Source of the DNA: Lophius americanus
Taxonomy: Eukaryota; Chordata; Actinopteri; Lophiiformes; Lophiidae
Direction of reading: 5' to 3'
DNA length: 64,000 nucleotides
NCBI GenBank assembly: GCA_037951165.1
Contig: JBBDHG010000031.1
Span: 1,155,501-1,219,500 of the forward strand
Shown: one piece after another, positions 60,055 through 64,000 of the stretch
Numbering within the stretch: the stretch's first letter is position 1
Layout of the letters: each line of letters begins with the position of its first letter
The notes under the pieces: generated by a model
What the model was told of the DNA's origin: nothing
Databases searched by the model: none
Seen by the model: the letters and a program-made list of their open reading frames with translations, nothing else
Translations under genes and position numbers: made by a program

Positions 60055-61204
60055 GACTAGATGGTAAATTGGAACTGTTTGTTGAGGGGAAAGACCCGTC
60101 GAACCATGAGGAAAATATTTAAAGAGGTTTTATCTTTAGTTTTTTGCTTCCAAATCTTTGAAAAAAAACAAAATCAGACACAATACATCCAAGTCTGACT
60201 TCAACAAGGCCGCTGTTCAACCTCTGACTTCTACTGAGGTTAAGGTCCGAATGCTGCAGAGGGAACCGAGCCAGCGGGCAGGTCCAGGCTCCCATTAATA
60301 GAGAAACTTTCTCTGGCCTGAATAATAGCTTGGTGACATCCCAGACCCCCGCAGACGTCTGGAACCGAGCATTGGGGAGCTAAATGTCACTCAGCATGGT
60401 GTCATCATTTAGGAAAAGTTCTCCCTCAGCCCAGCCCTGACCTGCTCCGTTACCCACACCCAATGCCACACTTTTTGATAATTAAATCCCTGTGGGAATA
60501 GGAGAGGAAATAGATGACAGTACAGGGGAGCCTTGGCTCAGATAAAGGCTACAGCCACCTGTTCAGCGCCCATGAAGGGGTGTGTTTGTTTTGATTGAGT
60601 GAACGATAGAGTGATGACACTTTTAATGAATAGACAGGGTGGTGCTGTATCTGCAAACACGGCTTACGAGGAGGGACACGGGTGGAGGCAAAAATGCATA
60701 AACTGACAGATGGATTTGTGCGGGTCCCCAGTCTGAGGGTGAACGTGTCCTTATGTGACCAGAGACACAACACCTCTCCTTTTCTGTTGTATCTGAATGC
60801 AGGAGGAGCCGCACGGATCTCCAGCAGACTTAAAGGTCATCGGGAAACGTCCTCCCCACTAATGAAATAGTCAGAGGCAAGCTTGATCGTTTACAGACCT
60901 CTTAAACACAAGGCCAAATGAGCGTCAGGCCTCGGCTGCAGCGGCAGCCTCCACCTGTTCATCACTCAACATCCACAGTCAGAGGCAAACAGCTCGGCGG
61001 GTATCATGTGTGAAATGTGTCATGCAGCAATTTTACTTGGCTCAAGAAGCAAAGAAGAAACCCTCTGCAGGTGTATATCAACAAAGAAAAACATGGCAAA
61101 GTCATGCTTGAACAAGCATCACTTCTTTGTTATTGTTCCACCTATCACTGATCCGGTTTAGTCTGAATTTGCTGCATGTGAATCCACTCAAGGAGATCTG
61201 TCTT

Positions 61205-61390
61205 GTATATATCATATTTTACTCTAATAGTTTATATTTTACTCATGAAGGTCAGCTACTTTACAAAAAACACATTATTTTATTAATACATTTTAAAGAT
61301 TTTTTCGAGACATAATATTTACTTGAGGGTTTCAATCAGGGGAATGGCTTGTATAATGCAGGGGATTGGGGGCTTTTCAGGGTCATAACC
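61205..61390 (+). repeat. CAGGGGATTGGGG repeat family, copy 7
   Basis: atcatattttactctaatag, tttatattttactcatgaag, aaaaaacac, gagacataatatttacttgagg, gtataatgcaggggattggggg, cttttcagggtcataaccttgc. Confidence 0.8.
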
Positions 61391-61559
61391 TTGCGTACAG
61401 GGAAAACAGCGTTTAGTCGATGGGTTTGTAAAATCTTTTCATGTCATTTCTTTATTATTTGGGACAAACTCTTGGCGTCTCCATCAACACGTCTCCATAG
61501 TGATTAGTTCATGGGTCAATAAGCAGCGTCGATGACCATCTTTAGCTTTCACCTGTGAC

Positions 61560-61675
61560 TAAGCTGTGAAGTTATGCCAGACTGCCAGGAACTATGGGGA
61601 GAACATGCAAGCATCCAACTGAAAGACCCCAAGAACAGAGATGGATTTGAACCCAGAACCTTCACGGAAGATAAA
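61560..61675 (-). mobile_element. SINE fragment, fish type, inverted
   Basis: On the plus strand: ccaggaactatggggagaacatgcaagc, aagaccccaagaacagagatggatttgaacccagaacc. This is the reverse of the fish SINE middle (gcatgttctcccc) and a box-B-like gggttcaaatcc. Confidence 0.7.
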
Positions 61676-61993
61676 AGGATGGACAGAACAAGAGTATGAA
61701 ATCAAATTCTCTAAAGGTTTAATATAAGTAGAAATCCCTATATCTACATGTCCTCCTTCTGCAGGTTTAATTTGCCAAATTAATTAGAGTGGGAAGGATT
61801 TCACTCGGATTCACACACCTCGAGTGTTAAAAACCAATCGATCGGCCTAGGCAGGGCTCCACTAATGAATCAGACGGGTAGAAATAAAAGCCCAGAGTAG
61901 AACGCCGTTTCATAATATTTCAAGGCCGCTTGCAAGAGCTTTCTTTTTTAAAGAAAGCAACAACAAAGACGGCGTGGGTGAAAATGTGGGAGC

Positions 61994-61998
<5 letters not shown>

Positions 61999-62029
<31 letters not shown>
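61999..62029. repeat. (CA)n microsatellite
   Basis: About 15 CA units. Confidence 0.95.
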
Positions 62030-62034
<5 letters not shown>

Positions 62035-62299
62035 CACAGATAGATGCATGAAATAAAACACACCCCGCCTTCATTTAATCCATTGCATGCTCTCTCAGAT
62101 GGCCTGGAAATAAGGTTTTAAATCCCCCCACGCCTCCCTTCCCTCACCCCAGCGCCACTGCCATACCAAACAGGCTGACACAGAAAACACACATCTGCCC
62201 TGTTTAGGTAAGCTGCAGTTGCCATGGTTACAGACGGGCTAAACAGTTTGTGTGTAAAGTCATCACTGAGACAGGGCACTCTAGCCACAAAACACTCTC

Positions 62300-62315
62300 A
62301 CTCACACACACACAA

Positions 62316-62346
<31 letters not shown>

Positions 62347-62348
62347 CA
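62300..62348. repeat. (CA)n microsatellite, interrupted
   Basis: CA units with one CAAACA and one CGCA interruption, about 300 bp from the previous CA run. Confidence 0.93.
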
Positions 62349-63084
62349 CCCTAGTTGATGAGGAACGTTTGTGGCAGTCGAGGTGATGTCACGCCTCTCT
62401 TAGCAATATGTCACTGTCGCCGTTAAGCGTCCCTGTCGTCTCCGGTACAAGACACCGTGGGGACGAGTTCATCCTGACTCATCAGAGCCTCATGTGACAT
62501 TTGGAGGAAAGTGGAGAAGATGTTCTGTTTTTAGCCCAACTCATTTCATTCCTGATATTAATCGCCTCCATACGGACCATTGTCTCCAACCGACCACAAA
62601 TGTAAGCCATGATTGAAATCAGCAAAACAAGAGTTTGTTGCAAGACTTTTCTGAGAGCTCAGTACTGATCCAGATGATGCTAATATCTGAATGTGACGGC
62701 CCACCCCCATTTGATGATTAACAACCTCCACGCTCACTTTGGGCCAAATAGTGATGCTGCTCCGCATTTAGAGGGGCGGGTGAAAGCAGGATCGGCTCCG
62801 AGCACTGCGGCAAACTTGGCATAGTAGACCCACTTATGCCATTTCATTCATCATTCTTCAGTCCTTCCTCTGCACTACCAGACACACATATCAGCTACTG
62901 CTGCAAAACATTTGGAAGGGAATTTATTCAATATTAGCTTTATCGATAAAATCTGAAATCAGCTTAAATAGCTTACTGGAGATCTTACTGGAGATAATAA
63001 ATTCAGAAGTCAATCCGTAACCCAGATGGATGCTTATGAAAACTACAACGTTGACTCCTGCCAGCTCTGCTGGTTCTCCTCTAT

Positions 63085-63135
63085 GAAGGTAGGAGAGGGA
63101 TGAGTAGCCTTAGTGAAACAACGGAGATAAAGTGG
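63085..63135 (+). repeat. Short repeat shared with 34195-34260
   Basis: aggagagggatgagtagccttagtgaaac and following ggagat match the earlier copy with a few changes. Confidence 0.6.
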
Positions 63136-64000
63136 TGGAAAGAGTAAATATGTCAGTGAAGGTAGTTGAAAAAGGAGTTAAGGAGTAATAAGAAACTAAA
63201 AATACTGTTTCTGCCTATGCTATCTGGTCTGATCTCCAGTCTCTATGTCCCTGAAACCGTAGTAAGGAGAACTCCTAGTTAGCGTTATGTTACAACTAAT
63301 CCTGGCAAGCTATAGACTTCTTTAGTGCATAAGCTAAGTTAGCAAATATCTTAGCGGAACTTGCGTCCACACCAACTCTAAAGGACAGAACAGCCAAGAT
63401 AAACATCAGCATCAACATCATCACCAGAGCTCATTGTAACATAAGCTAAAACTAAGATAGTGAGTTTTGCTGCAGCTTACGTTATGGATTCTGATGCTGC
63501 AGAATTGTTGTACTTCAGAAATGAGATTGCGATCTTTTTACTATTAATTACGCAGCCCTGTACAAGGGATTTCTTTTTTTCTGAAAGAAATTACCCTTAA
63601 TGCGGCTTTACTGATGAAGAAAGTCTCAAAATGATTCAAGCTCATGAATAATTACTCTTCGGAGCTCTGTAAACACTGTAACAACATTCAGAGTTTTACT
63701 TCAACCCAGACTCTCCTCCGTTAAGACCTACATTTACAAAACTGGACACGAATACTTACACTTACACCTCTCAAAATCATGAGAGAAAAGTCCCTCTATT
63801 AGCTTAGAGTCAAGCCACAGAAGCTTTATGACGCTGTTCTGTGGAGCACGGGCTGCTTTGCTACCTCGGGCAATTGAAACCTGCCTTGAGGGGAGACTTG
63901 TAGAAGGTAAGATGGATTTTATGTTCGGAATACATCACGGATGCAAAACTATAAGCGTTTAAAAATAGATGGAGCCTTCACCTGTGAAAGAGCTCAACAG

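Larger units (their letters stand above)
35419..64000 (-). other. kcnma1 first intron, incomplete
   Basis: At least 28.6 kb upstream of the S1 exon without any recognisable S0 or N-terminal exon, as expected from the very large first intron of vertebrate KCNMA1. It carries the repeats and regulatory candidates listed below. Between them (45.0-46.8, 50.0-52.0, 52.6-56.1, 60.1-61.2 and 62.4-64.0 kb) I see unique-looking sequence without genes. A chance-level 152-codon minus-strand frame lies at 39263-39721. Confidence 0.8.

Noticed and set aside
35419..64000. Search for the S0/N-terminal first exon of kcnma1
   Set aside because: No minus-strand frame resembling the S0 region (such as VTFFGGLFIILLWR) was found in this interval.

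Overview
The window looks like teleost fish genomic DNA. It holds one recognisable protein-coding gene, read on the minus strand: kcnma1 (slo1), the pore-forming alpha subunit of the large-conductance Ca2+- and voltage-activated K+ (BK) channel. Evidence for a bony fish is the near-identity of the predicted protein to vertebrate Slo1, introns mostly from 85 bp to 9 kb with a larger first intron, and intron filler of fish-type tRNA-derived SINEs, LINE 3' ends, decayed Tc1/mariner copies, a hAT-type MITE and dense microsatellites. There are no bacterial-style operons, and most open frames in the window are chance or repeat-derived.

Sixteen coding exons were located by matching the translation to Slo1 and then checking splice sites and phase. 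Transcription runs from high to low coordinate: S1 (35357-35418), S1-S2 (26705-26798), S3 (24796-24907), S4 (17975-18050), S5 (17322-17397), pore and S6 (15853-16023), a pair of alternative S6-linker exons (12960-13051 and 12783-12874), then eight exons of the RCK1 Ca2+-sensing domain and the start of the RCK1-RCK2 linker (5721-5831 down to 707-793). With one member of the alternative pair the exons sum to 1475 nt and keep one frame. This corresponds to about residues 116-607 of human KCNMA1 with no insertion or deletion. The first exon (extracellular N-terminus and S0) lies beyond position 64000. RCK2 and the C-terminus lie before position 1.

Region by region: 1-5.9 kb is exon-dense RCK1 with short introns. 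5.8-12.8 kb is a repeat-rich intron with a split Tc1 relic, a perfect 24-bp hairpin and a minisatellite. 12.8-18.1 kb carries the gating core. 18.1-24.8 kb is an intron with inverted minisatellite arrays and an unexplained GC-rich open frame that ends in an in-frame splice donor. 24.9-35.4 kb holds two more large introns. 35.4-64 kb is part of intron 1, with two LINE tails, Tc1 and hAT relics, recent internal duplications, a CRE palindrome and several SINE pieces.

The most notable biology is the alternative pair at 12783-13051. Two 92-nt exons are separated by only 85 nt and encode different versions of the bottom of S6. The second replaces one of the two glutamates of the inner charge ring and puts an arginine at the pore-lining S317 position. 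The short intron between them contains two TGCATG (RBFOX-type) motifs. Exon calls rest on recognised protein sequence and exact splice and phase bookkeeping, so they are firm. Repeat family names are by eye and less certain. Human residue numbers come from memory of the Slo1 literature.
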